A stretch of DNA of 51,664 bases, taken from IMG/VR virus record IMGVR_UViG_3300001473_000098, positions 1-51,664 of that record. One strand, given 5' to 3'. Below the pieces are notes generated by a model that had not been told where the DNA came from, made no database searches, and was given only the letters and a program-made list of their open reading frames with translations. Each line of letters begins with the position of its first letter. Positions within the stretch are counted from its first letter, which is position 1. The DNA comes from a virus. Positions 1 to 7,746 of this stretch are shown here, one piece after another. Made by a program: the position numbers and the translations under genes.

Positions 1-231
1 ATGTTTATCGAACAAACCGAAGTCCTCGATCCCAAGGGATGGTCCGTTCTGTGTCGCGATCCTGGTGACGATGGCGCCACCCTTGCAATTCAGGCGAACA
101 TGAACGGCATCATCAAGGTCGTCTGGGAAGACACCGAAACCGGCGAATGGTGGACGATTTCCGGCCATGCTTACCACGTTCCGAAGGGCATGAACGCCGT
201 GGATTATGCCCGAACCCTGATCAAGCCATAA
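1..231 (+). CDS. hypothetical protein (76 aa, possibly 5' partial)
   Basis: An ATG sits at the first base of the window, so the true start may lie upstream. The acidic, tryptophan-rich 76-aa product (repeated W in VVWEDTETGEWWT) has no signal peptide or membrane segment and I do not recognise a family. It leads a run of short rightward genes with gaps of 7 to 83 bp, a pattern typical of small phage early or accessory genes. Reality as a gene is supported by tight spacing to the next gene and absence of a longer competing frame. Confidence 0.55.
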   Translation: MFIEQTEVLDPKGWSVLCRDPGDDGATLAIQANMNGIIKVVWEDTETGEWWTISGHAYHVPKGMNAVDYARTLIKP

Positions 232-245
232 AGGGAAACAGAACG

Positions 246-635
246 ATGACCCTCAAGCACAACACCCCGTTTGAATTCCGCATCACAATGCCGGACGGGA
301 CATACAAATGGGAACTGATGTGGATCAACACCGAGGATCACGACCGATACGGGGATCCTGCGAAAGACCTCGGTCCCGGCTGGCATCGCGCAAGACGGTC
401 CGACGGTGCGGGTTTTTGCCTTTACAATAAGGGACTACGCTTTCCTGACCCCGCAACGGTAAAACAGGACCCGCCGGACGTGACTGCTGCAGAAATTCGG
501 GCGTATTTCGGACATGACGGCAAGACGGTCAAAGTCCAGGTTCCAAGGAAGGACGACATTATTCGCCGCAACGGTGAAGTTTGCGGGAAGGTCGGCGATG
601 TGCGTATGGCCATTTTGAAAAAAAGAAACACATAG
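246..635 (+). CDS. hypothetical phage protein (129 aa)
   Basis: I chose ATG 246 because a purine-rich stretch (AAAGGGAAACAG) lies just upstream and the next upstream in-frame ATG (147) would overlap the preceding gene deeply. The protein starts with a polar segment (FEFRITMPDGTYKWELMW) and ends in a Lys/Arg-rich tail, so it could bind nucleic acid, but no family is recognised. It is the second gene of the rightward small-gene cluster and is followed 10 bp later by the next start. Confidence 0.6.
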   Translation: MTLKHNTPFEFRITMPDGTYKWELMWINTEDHDRYGDPAKDLGPGWHRARRSDGAGFCLYNKGLRFPDPATVKQDPPDVTAAEIRAYFGHDGKTVKVQVPRKDDIIRRNGEVCGKVGDVRMAILKKRNT

Positions 636-645
636 GAGACAGGCA

Positions 646-951
646 ATGGACTCGATACTTGGCTATCAATTGATCCAGACCATGATGATGGACGAAGGAT
701 GGACCACCAACGTCTATCATGTCTCAAAGCCCGGCCGCGACGTGACGCCGGTATACAATGGACGATCCCTGGCGAAGGCATGGGACGCCCTCACACAAGC
801 CGACAATTGCAGCATCATCTTCATGAAAAACAAACTTGTCGACGGCATGGAAATCAGCCATGCCGGCAAGGCGAACGAAACCGTCAAGCCGGCATCCGAC
901 AAAGGGGTCGTTGCTGAAATCTGGGCCGAATTCCAATCGGTTATGGTGTGA
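646..951 (+). CDS. hypothetical phage protein (101 aa)
   Basis: The ATG is preceded by AGGAGACAGGCA, a good ribosome binding site. The soluble 101-aa protein has no recognisable motif. It lies in the same rightward unit as its neighbours, with only 7 bp to the next start. Nothing suggests a membrane protein or an enzyme, and the function is unknown. Confidence 0.6.
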   Translation: MDSILGYQLIQTMMMDEGWTTNVYHVSKPGRDVTPVYNGRSLAKAWDALTQADNCSIIFMKNKLVDGMEISHAGKANETVKPASDKGVVAEIWAEFQSVMV

Positions 952-958
952 GGGGACT

Positions 959-1216
959 ATGGCGGATAATGACGACAAGGACGCTGTCAGCGCCGAAAAG
1001 GGGCTGACAGCGGAGGAATTCCAGGAATGGATGGCCGCGATGGGATTTCGGTTCGACACCGATGCGTCGAAGGCCCTCGACGTGCACCCCCTGTCGATCA
1101 AGAAATGGAAAACCGGAGGCTGCGACGCGAAGATCGAGGCGGCTTGTTATGGGCTGTTCATCCGCAAGACCTATCCGAATATGCCGCCGCCGCCGTGGAA
1201 AACGAATAATAGATAG
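959..1216 (+). CDS. small helix-turn-helix protein (85 aa)
   Basis: Start 959 follows GAGGGGACT, a usable ribosome site; the longer in-frame reading from 836 overlaps the previous gene. The C-terminal half (DASKALDVHPLSIKKWKTGG) reads as a helix-turn-helix in which LDVHPLSIKKW would be the turn and recognition helix, the form seen in small phage DNA-binding proteins. The N-terminal 20 residues are acidic. It is probably a minor regulator of the left-end accessory genes; target unknown. Confidence 0.6.
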   Translation: MADNDDKDAVSAEKGLTAEEFQEWMAAMGFRFDTDASKALDVHPLSIKKWKTGGCDAKIEAACYGLFIRKTYPNMPPPPWKTNNR

Positions 1217-1225
1217 CGAGTGACC

Positions 1226-1253
1226 TTGAATTACTTTTCCAAGGTGCTACATA
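1226..1253 (+). promoter_or_regulatory. candidate sigma70-type promoter
   Basis: TTGAAT (1226-1231), a 16-bp spacer and TACATA (1248-1253) lie in the 83-bp gap before the gene at 1300. A short inverted repeat ACCTTG/CAAGGT overlaps the -35 side and could be an operator. The -10 is poor, so this is only a candidate. Confidence 0.3.
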
Positions 1254-1299
1254 TCAATTATTGCAACGCCCTACGGGCCGCTCTTAGGAGAAAGAAACC

Positions 1300-1644
1300 A
1301 TGATCATGCAATCCATCGACTATACCGTTCACGAAGATCATCCTGCCGCGAAGGTGCTGCGCGCCTATCACAAGGGTCTGCTCATTCAGCGGGTCGATGT
1401 CCCAAAGGACAACAAGACCGGCTGCCCCAGCATCCGAATTGACGATTACAAATTGGTCGACACCAACAATTTTTGTCGTTGGGAGTCAGACCCGGCACAT
1501 CGTGAAGCCATAATGGATATTGCCGAAAAACTGGATCGCCTTCGCGGGACGACAAACAGCGTGGCGTTCATGCACCAATCGAAGCATTCAGGCGTCCTCC
1601 GGTTCTACAACGAACAGGAAATTCTCGATTGTATCAACGCATAG
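1300..1644 (+). CDS. hypothetical phage protein (114 aa)
   Basis: ATG 1300 has AGGAGAAAGAAACC directly upstream, a strong ribosome site, and a candidate promoter at 1226-1253. The product is a soluble, mixed-charge protein with a central polar segment (DDYKLVDTNNFCRWESD). No family is recognised. It is 15 bp from the downstream regulator gene, so the two are probably co-transcribed. Confidence 0.6.
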   Translation: MIMQSIDYTVHEDHPAAKVLRAYHKGLLIQRVDVPKDNKTGCPSIRIDDYKLVDTNNFCRWESDPAHREAIMDIAEKLDRLRGTTNSVAFMHQSKHSGVLRFYNEQEILDCINA

Positions 1645-1659
1645 GAACGGTTTAGATCG

Positions 1660-2121
1660 ATGATCAGACGATCCGGCGGCGGCCGCCAGAAAATGTGGAA
1701 CGCACTCCGATCGGCAACTGGGCCGGTCGGGGTCGAGCAAATGATGGAATTGTCAGGCAGCGAGGAATCCAGTGTCTGGGTCTACATGTCCGGCCTGATG
1801 AAGCACGACTATGTCCAGCGTCGCCCTTCAGGCTGGGTTCTTCTGCAGGATACGGGGCCGCATTCGCCGGCATACTCCGCACAAACCGGCGAACTGCATG
1901 ATTGGAACCTCAACCCGCGCATGTCGCCGGCAACACTAACACGGGCATGGAAACGATCCGGCTTGAGCGTGTCCGCATTCGCAGAAGCCATCGGCTTCAA
2001 TCGCGGAAGTTCGGCCCGCGTCGCTTCGATGATGCGCGGCGGTCGTCCTGTTTCGGCACAGGTCGAAAACGCCGTGAACGAATATCTGAAAAAGAGCGGC
2101 GACGCGCACTCTGGAAAATAG
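1660..2121 (+). CDS. two-HTH DNA-binding regulator (153 aa)
   Basis: The N-terminal 60 residues fit a winged helix (KMWNALRSATGPVGVEQMM, then a SGLMKHDYV recognition part and a short wing RRPSGWVLL). The C-terminal part (SVSAFAEAIGFNRGSSARV) looks like a second helix-turn-helix, similar to domains that judge operator DNA in plasmid and phage regulators. It ends the rightward left-end cluster and converges with the methyltransferase gene 64 bp away. It probably regulates this accessory block. The double DNA-binding layout is visible; its target is not. Confidence 0.65.
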   Translation: MIRRSGGGRQKMWNALRSATGPVGVEQMMELSGSEESSVWVYMSGLMKHDYVQRRPSGWVLLQDTGPHSPAYSAQTGELHDWNLNPRMSPATLTRAWKRSGLSVSAFAEAIGFNRGSSARVASMMRGGRPVSAQVENAVNEYLKKSGDAHSGK

Positions 2122-2184
2122 CCCACCGCCGCCGCCCGCATTCTCCGCAGCCAGGCTTGACGCCGGCGCCTGAATGCCGCCCAG

Positions 2185-3012
2185 CTATAAAGCGCCGGCG
2201 GCCGTGCGTCCATCCGCTTTCAAAATCCCCCGCCCGATCAACTCCGCGATCTGCGGCACGATCGCGTTGCCGACCGCCTTCAGCCGGTCCAGCCCTTTGG
2301 GTAGCCCATGATCGTTTCGGCCAATTCGACCGTCTGTGTTAGCGACCATCCGATCCACTGAGGGAAAAAGGTAAATCTGATCTGCCCACCTCGCCCGACC
2401 GTTCTGGATATCGAGCGCCGCGGATCGGATTTGCTCACGCGTGACCAGCCGATCGGTTCGCTGGCCAATGGGGTAGGCAACAATCCAGATCCGATCCCGG
2501 CCGTGCGGTAGGCCAATGTTTCCAGCTCCGATGCAATGCCATTCCGCATCATACCCGAGCGCGGCCAGGTCGCCGAGAACCGTGTCCAGTCCTCTAACAA
2601 GCAGCGCTGACACGTTCTCCACGACCACGTAGCGGGGTCGAAGCTCGCCAACAAGACGGGCGATTTCGGACCAGAGCCCGCTTCGCTGACCCTTAAGTCC
2701 GGCACCGTGGCCGGCATACGAGATATCCTGGCAGGGGAATCCCCCGCAAGCAACGTCAATTGGTCCGACATCCCGGCCCCTCAGTTTGACAACGTCATCA
2801 AAGATCGGGACCGCCGGCCAATGCCGGCGCAGGATCGAGCGGGCGAACCCGTCGATCTCGCAGAACGCGGACGTCCTGAAGCCGCCCGTCCGTTCCAGTC
2901 CCAGCGAAAAGCCGCCGATCCCGGAAAACAGATCCAGGACCGACAGTTTGGGACGATCGGGCGGGCGCGCCTTATTTTTTGGGGAAGTGGCCTCGACGCG
3001 CGAATCCGCCAT
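2185..3012 (-). CDS. C5-cytosine DNA methyltransferase, compact
   Basis: All core C5 methyltransferase motifs are present: motif I (DLFSGIGGFSLGLE, residues 27-40), motif IV GGFPCQ with the catalytic Cys at about 94, motif VI ENV at 132-134, motif VIII (GLPHGRDRIWIVA, about 168-179) and motif X (AVGNAIVPQI, about 247-256). At 275 aa it is short; the target recognition domain is reduced to roughly 60 residues, as in other phage Dcm-like enzymes. ATG 3012 follows AAGGACAATCGAT. It overlaps the upstream Com-like gene by 41 bp, the same arrangement as com-mom in Mu. Likely role is self-methylation against host restriction. Sequence specificity cannot be read from the window. Confidence 0.93.
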   Translation of the reverse strand: MADSRVEATSPKNKARPPDRPKLSVLDLFSGIGGFSLGLERTGGFRTSAFCEIDGFARSILRRHWPAVPIFDDVVKLRGRDVGPIDVACGGFPCQDISYAGHGAGLKGQRSGLWSEIARLVGELRPRYVVVENVSALLVRGLDTVLGDLAALGYDAEWHCIGAGNIGLPHGRDRIWIVAYPIGQRTDRLVTREQIRSAALDIQNGRARWADQIYLFPSVDRMVANTDGRIGRNDHGLPKGLDRLKAVGNAIVPQIAELIGRGILKADGRTAAGAL

Positions 3013-3181
3013 ATCGATTGTCCTTGCGACGCTCGGAATGGCGTTCCGGTAGAGGCTCTGAAGGCCTGAAGATGTTCATCGCACCGCAGCGCGGGCATTT
3101 CAGTTCAAGGGTTCCGGCAAGAGCGCCCGGTTCCTGACGGAACAACAGACGGTCGCAGCCGGCACAGCGTATAGACTCCAT
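2972..3181 (-). CDS. Com-like zinc-binding translational regulator
   Basis: The 69-aa product begins MESIRCAGCDRLLF and has a second knuckle KCPRCGAMN, giving four cysteines at 6, 9, 29 and 32, which is the layout of Mu Com and its relatives. Com binds mRNA and frees the ribosome site of the downstream DNA-modification gene. Here the downstream gene is a C5 methyltransferase whose start lies inside the com reading frame (41-bp overlap), so the same coupling is likely. I chose the internal ATG because it matches the family's N terminus. The basic tail (RRKDNRYGGFARR) fits RNA binding. Confidence 0.82.
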   Translation of the reverse strand: MESIRCAGCDRLLFRQEPGALAGTLELKCPRCGAMNIFRPSEPLPERHSERRKDNRYGGFARRGHFPKK

Positions 3182-3339
3182 TGGTTTCCAGTGTATCAAT
3201 CGTCCCGCTGTCGACTAGCAGCGGCAGGGACGGCGATAATTGCCTTTTCGTCGGCGGGGCTGTTTTGCTATGACCCCGTGATCGGAGCGTTGCAACCACT
3301 CCGGTCTCCCTGTCTCTTTGGACAGAAAGGAATGCCGCG

Positions 3340-3999
3340 ATGTGCGGACGATTTACCCTTCACTACTCCTGGGCGGAAATGCACGAGGCCTACAATCTGG
3401 TCAGGTCCGAAGACCAGGCCCGCAACGTGCCCGCCCGCTACAACATCGCGCCGACACAGGACGTTCTGACCGTCGCCGACATCGATGGCGAGCGGCGCCT
3501 GTTTGACGCGCGGTGGTGGCTTGTGCCGTTCTGGGCGAAGGAAATCCCGAAATGGACCCTGTTTAATGCCCGCTCCGAAGACGCCGACAAAAAGCCGGCG
3601 TTCCGGGAGGCGTTCAAGTCGAAACGCTGTCTTATTCCGGCCGACGGCTATTTCGAATGGACGAAGAACGAAGACGACGGCAAGAAAGATCCCTGGTACA
3701 TCACCCTGCCCGACGGCGCGCCGTTCGCCTTCGCCGGCTTATGGGCACACAATACGAACCTGGACATTACAAGTTGCACGATTCTGACCGCGGCGGCGGA
3801 TCCGGCGATAGCGCACCTGCACCACCGCATGCCTATCATACTGGATGCCAGACACTATGATGCCTGGATGGATCCGGAAACGGATGCGGCGGACGCGAAG
3901 GCCTTGTTGACCAACAATCGCGGGGCGGAACTGTCCGGCCGACGCGTCGGCCGGGCGGTGAATTCATCGCGATCGAGCGGGGCGGACCTGATCGAATAG
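3340..3999 (+). CDS. SRAP/HMCES-YedK family abasic-site protein
   Basis: The family crosslinks to abasic sites in single-stranded DNA through the N-terminal Cys2 and so protects them from cleavage. The sequence begins MCGRF, exposing Cys2 after Met removal. Catalytic counterparts are visible as Asn76 (FNARSE), Glu106 (GYFEW) and His161 (HHRMP), close to the E. coli YedK positions. The length of 219 aa is typical. AAAGGAATGCCGCG upstream of ATG gives a ribosome site. It is transcribed away from the com-methyltransferase pair, with a 158-bp shared upstream region. Phage copies may protect modified or repaired phage DNA; that role is inference. Confidence 0.92.
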   Translation: MCGRFTLHYSWAEMHEAYNLVRSEDQARNVPARYNIAPTQDVLTVADIDGERRLFDARWWLVPFWAKEIPKWTLFNARSEDADKKPAFREAFKSKRCLIPADGYFEWTKNEDDGKKDPWYITLPDGAPFAFAGLWAHNTNLDITSCTILTAAADPAIAHLHHRMPIILDARHYDAWMDPETDAADAKALLTNNRGAELSGRRVGRAVNSSRSSGADLIE

Positions 4000-4057
4000 C
4001 GAATTCGGTTTTACAGATTTCGACGCGGATTATGCGGGTGATCATGCAAAGGCGCCC

Positions 4058-4261
4058 TTAGCCGGCACGTTTCCAGCCACACAGCCGCTCACCCTTCAAA
4101 TTATGCTCCACCGCCCGCCGCTTTTCCTCGATCGTCATCGCGGCAATGACGGCCGGTGACAGGATCCGCGGCTGATTGCCGACACAGAAGTCGCCGGGTC
4201 TGGTCGGCGTGGCGCAGCCGGCCAGGATCAGGGCCGCGGCGAGGATCAGTCCCTTGACCAT
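4058..4261 (-). CDS. outer-membrane spanin-like lipoprotein (Rz1-like)
   Basis: The 67-aa product starts with a short signal peptide ending in a lipobox (LILAGC, Cys about 15), so it should be a lipoprotein. It is the last gene of the leftward lysis cassette and overlaps the preceding small membrane protein by 16 bp, the usual spanin-pair architecture. The mature part is about 52 residues and ends in a basic segment. The role, outer-membrane disruption at the end of lysis, is inferred from lipobox plus position; spanins diverge too fast for sequence matching by eye. Confidence 0.6.
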   Translation of the reverse strand: MVKGLILAAALILAGCATPTRPGDFCVGNQPRILSPAVIAAMTIEEKRRAVEHNLKGERLCGWKRAG

Positions 4262-4491
4262 TTCATCAGCTCCTTTTCCAGTTCCGCTTCCGACATGACG
4301 GCGACGTCGCGGCGGACATCGTCCTGGACTTCGTAAGTCCGGATCGTCCGCCTCATCGCCTTCGACCGCTCCGCGTTTCGGCCCTGCGACCGGCCGAACA
4401 GCCAGGTCGCACCAAGCGTGAACAGAGCCGCGACACTGGCCATAAGCCCGCCGAATCCGCCGGGGATTGTGGATGCAATCAGATCAAACAT
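4246..4491 (-). CDS. inner-membrane spanin-like protein (Rz-like)
   Basis: ATG 4491 is preceded by GGAGACGACA; the longer in-frame readings start inside that ribosome site. The 81-aa protein has one N-terminal membrane segment (about residues 10-32, GGLMASVAALFTLGATW) followed by a charged region (RTYEVQDDVRRDVAVM) that could form a coiled coil. Overlaps with the holin-like gene (8 bp) and the lipoprotein gene (16 bp) place it in the lysis cassette. It could also be a second small holin; the membrane topology alone does not decide. Confidence 0.55.
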   Translation of the reverse strand: MFDLIASTIPGGFGGLMASVAALFTLGATWLFGRSQGRNAERSKAMRRTIRTYEVQDDVRRDVAVMSEAELEKELMKWSRD

Positions 4492-4738
4492 TGTCGTCTC
4501 CATCGAAAAGGTCGGGCGCGATCGCGATGTCGCTGGTCTCGTTGCGCCAGGCCAACCGCGTATTGGTGAAATAGGTCCGCAACACGTAAAGGACGGGCCC
4601 GGACAGATAGACAAGCGTCTGGTTGATCTTGTTGACCACGTCTTCGGGGAACACGCCCCAGACGCCAAGTAGCGATACGATCGCAAAGATCAGGGCATAC
4701 AGGTTGATCTTCGATTTGGCCGGGTTCTTGGTTTGCAT
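4484..4738 (-). CDS. putative holin (two membrane segments)
   Basis: ATG 4738 lies 3 bp beyond the endolysin stop and is preceded by GGAGGTTGAGC, a strong ribosome site located within the endolysin end. The 84-aa product has two hydrophobic segments (LYALIFAIVSLLGVWGVF and about QTLVYLSGPVLYVLRTYF) separated by a short polar loop, then an acidic C-terminal tail (APDLFDGDDNV). Size, topology and position after the endolysin fit a holin that triggers lysis by permeabilising the inner membrane. No specific holin family is claimed. Confidence 0.65.
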   Translation of the reverse strand: MQTKNPAKSKINLYALIFAIVSLLGVWGVFPEDVVNKINQTLVYLSGPVLYVLRTYFTNTRLAWRNETSDIAIAPDLFDGDDNV

Positions 4739-4740
4739 GC

Positions 4741-5688
4741 TCAACCTCCAAACCACATTTGCCAACCCGCGCCGGCAGCCGCCACGATGGCCGCGATCAG
4801 GGAATAGAAGCCATTGGCCTGGTCCGCCTTTGGCGCATTGTCATCGACGACAATTGCAACCGGCTTCGGAATCGGTTTCGGCGGCGGATCCTTGGCGAGC
4901 TTTGCCAGCGTGTCGCGCCCGACCAGGCCGTCGACGGTCAAACCGTTCTGCGCCTGGAAGGTTCGAACCGCCGTTTCCGTGCCGGGCCCGAAATCGCCAT
5001 CGATGGCGACGGGGAACCCATGAACGACCAACCGGCGCTGAAGGCCTTCGACCGCCTCGCCTTCCGACCCGCGGCGGAGGACCCTGATGCCGTTCTGGCG
5101 GCTCGACACAGCCGCGCCGGCCTTGACCGCAAGCAGCGTCTTCGCCTTGGCTAGGTAATGCCGCCGATCCGCCAGGCCGTTCCTGCCACCATTGACGCGC
5201 TTCGTGACCATGACGATGTCGTCACGATCGGCGTATCGGTTCAGTTTCCGCGACTGCCAATAATAGACCGCCGACAACAGGGCCCATGGCATGCCCTCGA
5301 GCGCGTCCGGCCGGTCGACAAAATTCGGCGGGTTCAGGTTATTCGACCGGCACCACTTGAAAAACTCTGTGACGTTGGCCCGACCGGTCGTCTGGATCAG
5401 CCCCCTGCCCCGGAAGCGCCGGCCATCGCCCTTTTGCGTGTTACCCAGGTCCCTGCGCCCCTCATAGGCCGCGCCGGATGCATATTCCCGGGTCGTGCAG
5501 AAGCCATCGGCTTCGTGCGCGATCTGGGCAAGGAAATGCGCCTTGCGCAGCGCCGTGTCGATGCGGAACTTGACCGCGGTGTCGTCAATGATCGGCCCAA
5601 GTTCGCGCAGGATTTGTTCCTGCCGGGCGCCCTTTTGTCCGCGCACGCGCGGCGCCAACGCGCGAAGCATTGCGTAATCGATTTTCAT
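4741..5688 (-). CDS. GH19-type endolysin with peptidoglycan-binding and C-terminal membrane segment
   Basis: The N-terminal part (about 1-190) has the chitinase/lysozyme GH19 signature: catalytic Glu59 in AQIAHEADGF, a second acidic residue in TREYASGAAYEG, then GDGRRFRGRGLIQTTGR. Residues 207-265 form a PG_binding_1 repeat (GEAVEGLQRRL, DGDFGPGTETAVRTFQ, VDGLVGRDTL). A proline-rich linker follows (PPPKPIPKP), then a hydrophobic segment at about 294-312, suggesting the enzyme stays tethered to the membrane until the holin acts. It cuts peptidoglycan at the end of the late programme. It heads the lysis cassette. Confidence 0.93.
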   Translation of the reverse strand: MKIDYAMLRALAPRVRGQKGARQEQILRELGPIIDDTAVKFRIDTALRKAHFLAQIAHEADGFCTTREYASGAAYEGRRDLGNTQKGDGRRFRGRGLIQTTGRANVTEFFKWCRSNNLNPPNFVDRPDALEGMPWALLSAVYYWQSRKLNRYADRDDIVMVTKRVNGGRNGLADRRHYLAKAKTLLAVKAGAAVSSRQNGIRVLRRGSEGEAVEGLQRRLVVHGFPVAIDGDFGPGTETAVRTFQAQNGLTVDGLVGRDTLAKLAKDPPPKPIPKPVAIVVDDNAPKADQANGFYSLIAAIVAAAGAGWQMWFGG

Positions 5689-5732
5689 AATGGTCTCCGG
5701 TGATTGTCGGCTGGGCCGACGGTTCGTCGCGT

Positions 5733-6113
5733 TCAGTCCGTCACGGGCAGCCGCGCGACACAGCTCATGAAGATCCTGTTTCCGGCCGGGAACATCTGCC
5801 GTTCGCCGATGAAGACATCGAAGGCCGTTCCGTCCACCTTGCGCCCCCGGACCACGCCGTCCTGTGCAAACCGCAAGCGGCCGCCTTCCCGAATCCTCGA
5901 CGTCATGTCGGACCCGTGCGGATGATCAATCCCCCGATCGATCAGCTCCGAAACGTTACGTCCGACCACTTCGCGATAATCGGAATATCCGAACAGCGTG
6001 CAGAAAGCCGGGGCCGCGAACACGATCTGGCTTAAGTGGTCCGTGATGCAAAGCGCTTCCGGCCGCAGCCCCAGATAGGCTGTCGCCGCCAGTGCGCCGT
6101 CAAGATCCATCAT
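5733..6113 (-). CDS. PAS-domain protein (126 aa)
   Basis: Start 6113 overlaps the upstream stop as ATGA. The sequence reads as a single PAS fold: LCITDHLSQIVFAAPAF at the start (typical I.D....I.YANPAF), then FGYSDYREVVGRNVSELI, and a C-terminal strand pattern with KVDGTAFDVFIGERQMF. It has no output domain, no transmembrane segment and no kinase. It sits between the tail fibre assembly gene and the endolysin, co-directional with both. A sensory or scaffold role in lysis timing or virion assembly is possible but purely inferred. Confidence 0.75.
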   Translation of the reverse strand: MMDLDGALAATAYLGLRPEALCITDHLSQIVFAAPAFCTLFGYSDYREVVGRNVSELIDRGIDHPHGSDMTSRIREGGRLRFAQDGVVRGRKVDGTAFDVFIGERQMFPAGNRIFMSCVARLPVTD

Positions 6114-6385
6114 CACACCTGTTTCGCCTGCATAGCGTTCAAGGCCATGTTTTCCTTGAATTCGCGGTAGGGCGCGATTTCCTCGCGCAATTCGTCGATC
6201 TCGCGCCGCATAGCCCGCAGTTCGGCGCCATAAAGACGCGGCGCGATCCACTTGAAGGCAACGAACGCGCCGGTCAGAAAACCAAGACCGAACAATCCAC
6301 CGGACGGCCCCAAAAACAGCTCCACAAATCTCCCCGCATCCATGCGCGCCGCCTCCTTAGCCCCGATGTCATCGCGAATGGACAT
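6113..6385 (-). CDS. small membrane protein with coiled coil (90 aa)
   Basis: A hydrophobic segment lies at about residues 28-48 (GPSGGLFGLGFLTGAFVAF), followed by a heptad-rich helix (RAMRREIDELREEIAPYREF). The start 6385 has AAAGGA upstream. The layout (one membrane helix plus coiled coil) resembles inner spanins and also anti-holin-like proteins, and it is located just upstream of the lysis genes. It overlaps the PAS gene by one ATGA unit, so their products are translationally coupled. Function unknown. Confidence 0.55.
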   Translation of the reverse strand: MSIRDDIGAKEAARMDAGRFVELFLGPSGGLFGLGFLTGAFVAFKWIAPRLYGAELRAMRREIDELREEIAPYREFKENMALNAMQAKQV

Positions 6386-6406
6386 TACCGATCGTCCTTT
6401 CCCTGC

Positions 6407-7066
6407 CTAAACCGAAGAAACCGCCCCGCCGAAACCGAGTTCAACCGCTTTAGCCCGCGCCGCATCGATCAGGGTGTCGACCAGCGGATCTACGTCGTCG
6501 ACGGACGAAAGGGCCGCAATCTGCGTTTCGGCGAGATTGCGCAGTCCCTCGATCGCGGCAGACATCTTTGCAAAGTCGGCAGCTTTCTCCCGCACCGAGT
6601 TCGCAAGCGCCGTGACGCCGGCGGCGTCCAGATCCATCGCGGCAACGAGTTCCTTCAAAATCAACGTGTCGGCCACATCGCCGCCGGCGAGAACCGCGCG
6701 CGCTTCCGCCTGCTTGGTCGGCCAGGCCATCGTCTCGGCATCCGGATACTGCTTCACAATCTCTTTTGTGAAACTGTCGACATAATCGACAACGCGCCGA
6801 TAGGCCCTTGCCCGAGCCCGCACCAAGCTGGCATTTTGAAGTGCAGGCATGTCTGACACCAGCGCGTCGATGATCTGCGCCATCGTTTCAGGAAAACGGA
6901 TTTCAAATGAACCATCCGGCAATCTAAACAATCCAACATTCGCGCCATCATATTCCGTTGACTCCAAAGCAATGCGCAAGCCCAGATACGCCGCTTCATC
7001 GAGCGGCCGTGTTTCCGACTGGAACGGCTTGATCATCGGTTTCACCGGCTCTTGTTCATCTGGCAT
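6407..7066 (-). CDS. tail fibre assembly-type protein (DUF4376-like)
   Basis: ATG 7066 follows AGAGGGCCCGTC; in-frame ATGs upstream would overlap the fibre gene. The C-terminal 110 residues (FTKEIVKQYPDAETMAWPTK, then LAATQ-like helices) match the helical domain of DUF4376 proteins that follow phage tail fibres and help them trimerise or attach. The N-terminal part contains a strand-rich segment (LFRLPDGSFEIRFPE). It directly follows the putative fibre gene (10 bp), supporting an accessory or chaperone role. Confidence 0.65.
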   Translation of the reverse strand: MPDEQEPVKPMIKPFQSETRPLDEAAYLGLRIALESTEYDGANVGLFRLPDGSFEIRFPETMAQIIDALVSDMPALQNASLVRARARAYRRVVDYVDSFTKEIVKQYPDAETMAWPTKQAEARAVLAGGDVADTLILKELVAAMDLDAAGVTALANSVREKAADFAKMSAAIEGLRNLAETQIAALSSVDDVDPLVDTLIDAARAKAVELGFGGAVSSV

Positions 7067-7076
7067 GACGGGCCCT

Positions 7077-7745
7077 CTATGCAACGGATAATTTGGTAAC
7101 TGAAAACCGGCTTGTGAACGCGGTCGGGAAACCTGATCCGCCGCCCGCATCATCTCGGGAAACTCGAATGTAGTAACTTTCTCCGGGAGAGACCGTGCCA
7201 CAAAAAGCGACGCACGCGCCGAGGTTCGCCGAGGTTCCTGACGTCCTGTTGTCCTTTGCCACCCCTTGCGCAACACCGGTTTTCATGATGTGCACGTTAA
7301 TGCCTCTTGCGCCCGCGCCACCGACAAAATCCATGCAAGACATTATCAGCAACAACCCTCCGTCCGAGGGTCCACAGGTCCATAGGACCCCATCAAATGT
7401 GGAGTCGATGAAATTGTTTTCTTCTTCCGTGGCGAAACTCACGTTGGTCGCAACAGCGTCAGGGAACCCCTGCGACCCGTCAACGTAGTAAACCATCCTC
7501 GGCAGGTTCGGTGCTATTGGCGGATCATTCGGCCCGGGTTGACCTAAAAGCTTGAACAATTGGTGCACCTGCGTCAGGTCGTCTGGATCCAAAGTGAATC
7601 CAAATTGTTCCAGAGCGAAGGCGATTTCCTCGATCAGATCGGTAAATGCCCGGTGCGGAACACGGGATCCCTTGGTCCCCGCTGCACGGTCTCCATCTTT
7701 CCAGTCGGCAAAGTTTGCAGAACCAACGGGCGGCGTTCTGTACAT
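7077..7745 (-). CDS. putative tail fibre / receptor-binding protein
   Basis: The ATG at 7745 has GGAGCTTGAC upstream and lies 2 bp outside the preceding gene's stop. The N-terminal 60 residues (MYRTPPVGSANFADWKDGDR) resemble the baseplate-attachment part of short fibres in Mu-like tails. The rest is Gly-, Ser- and Thr-rich and strand-like, ending in FTSRFSVTKLSVA. It is 222 aa, short for a fibre, so it may be a tip or minor fibre. Codon use is less GC-rich here than in the baseplate genes, consistent with exchange of a host-range module. Confidence 0.6.
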   Translation of the reverse strand: MYRTPPVGSANFADWKDGDRAAGTKGSRVPHRAFTDLIEEIAFALEQFGFTLDPDDLTQVHQLFKLLGQPGPNDPPIAPNLPRMVYYVDGSQGFPDAVATNVSFATEEENNFIDSTFDGVLWTCGPSDGGLLLIMSCMDFVGGAGARGINVHIMKTGVAQGVAKDNRTSGTSANLGACVAFCGTVSPGESYYIRVSRDDAGGGSGFPTAFTSRFSVTKLSVA

Positions 7746-7746
7746 G

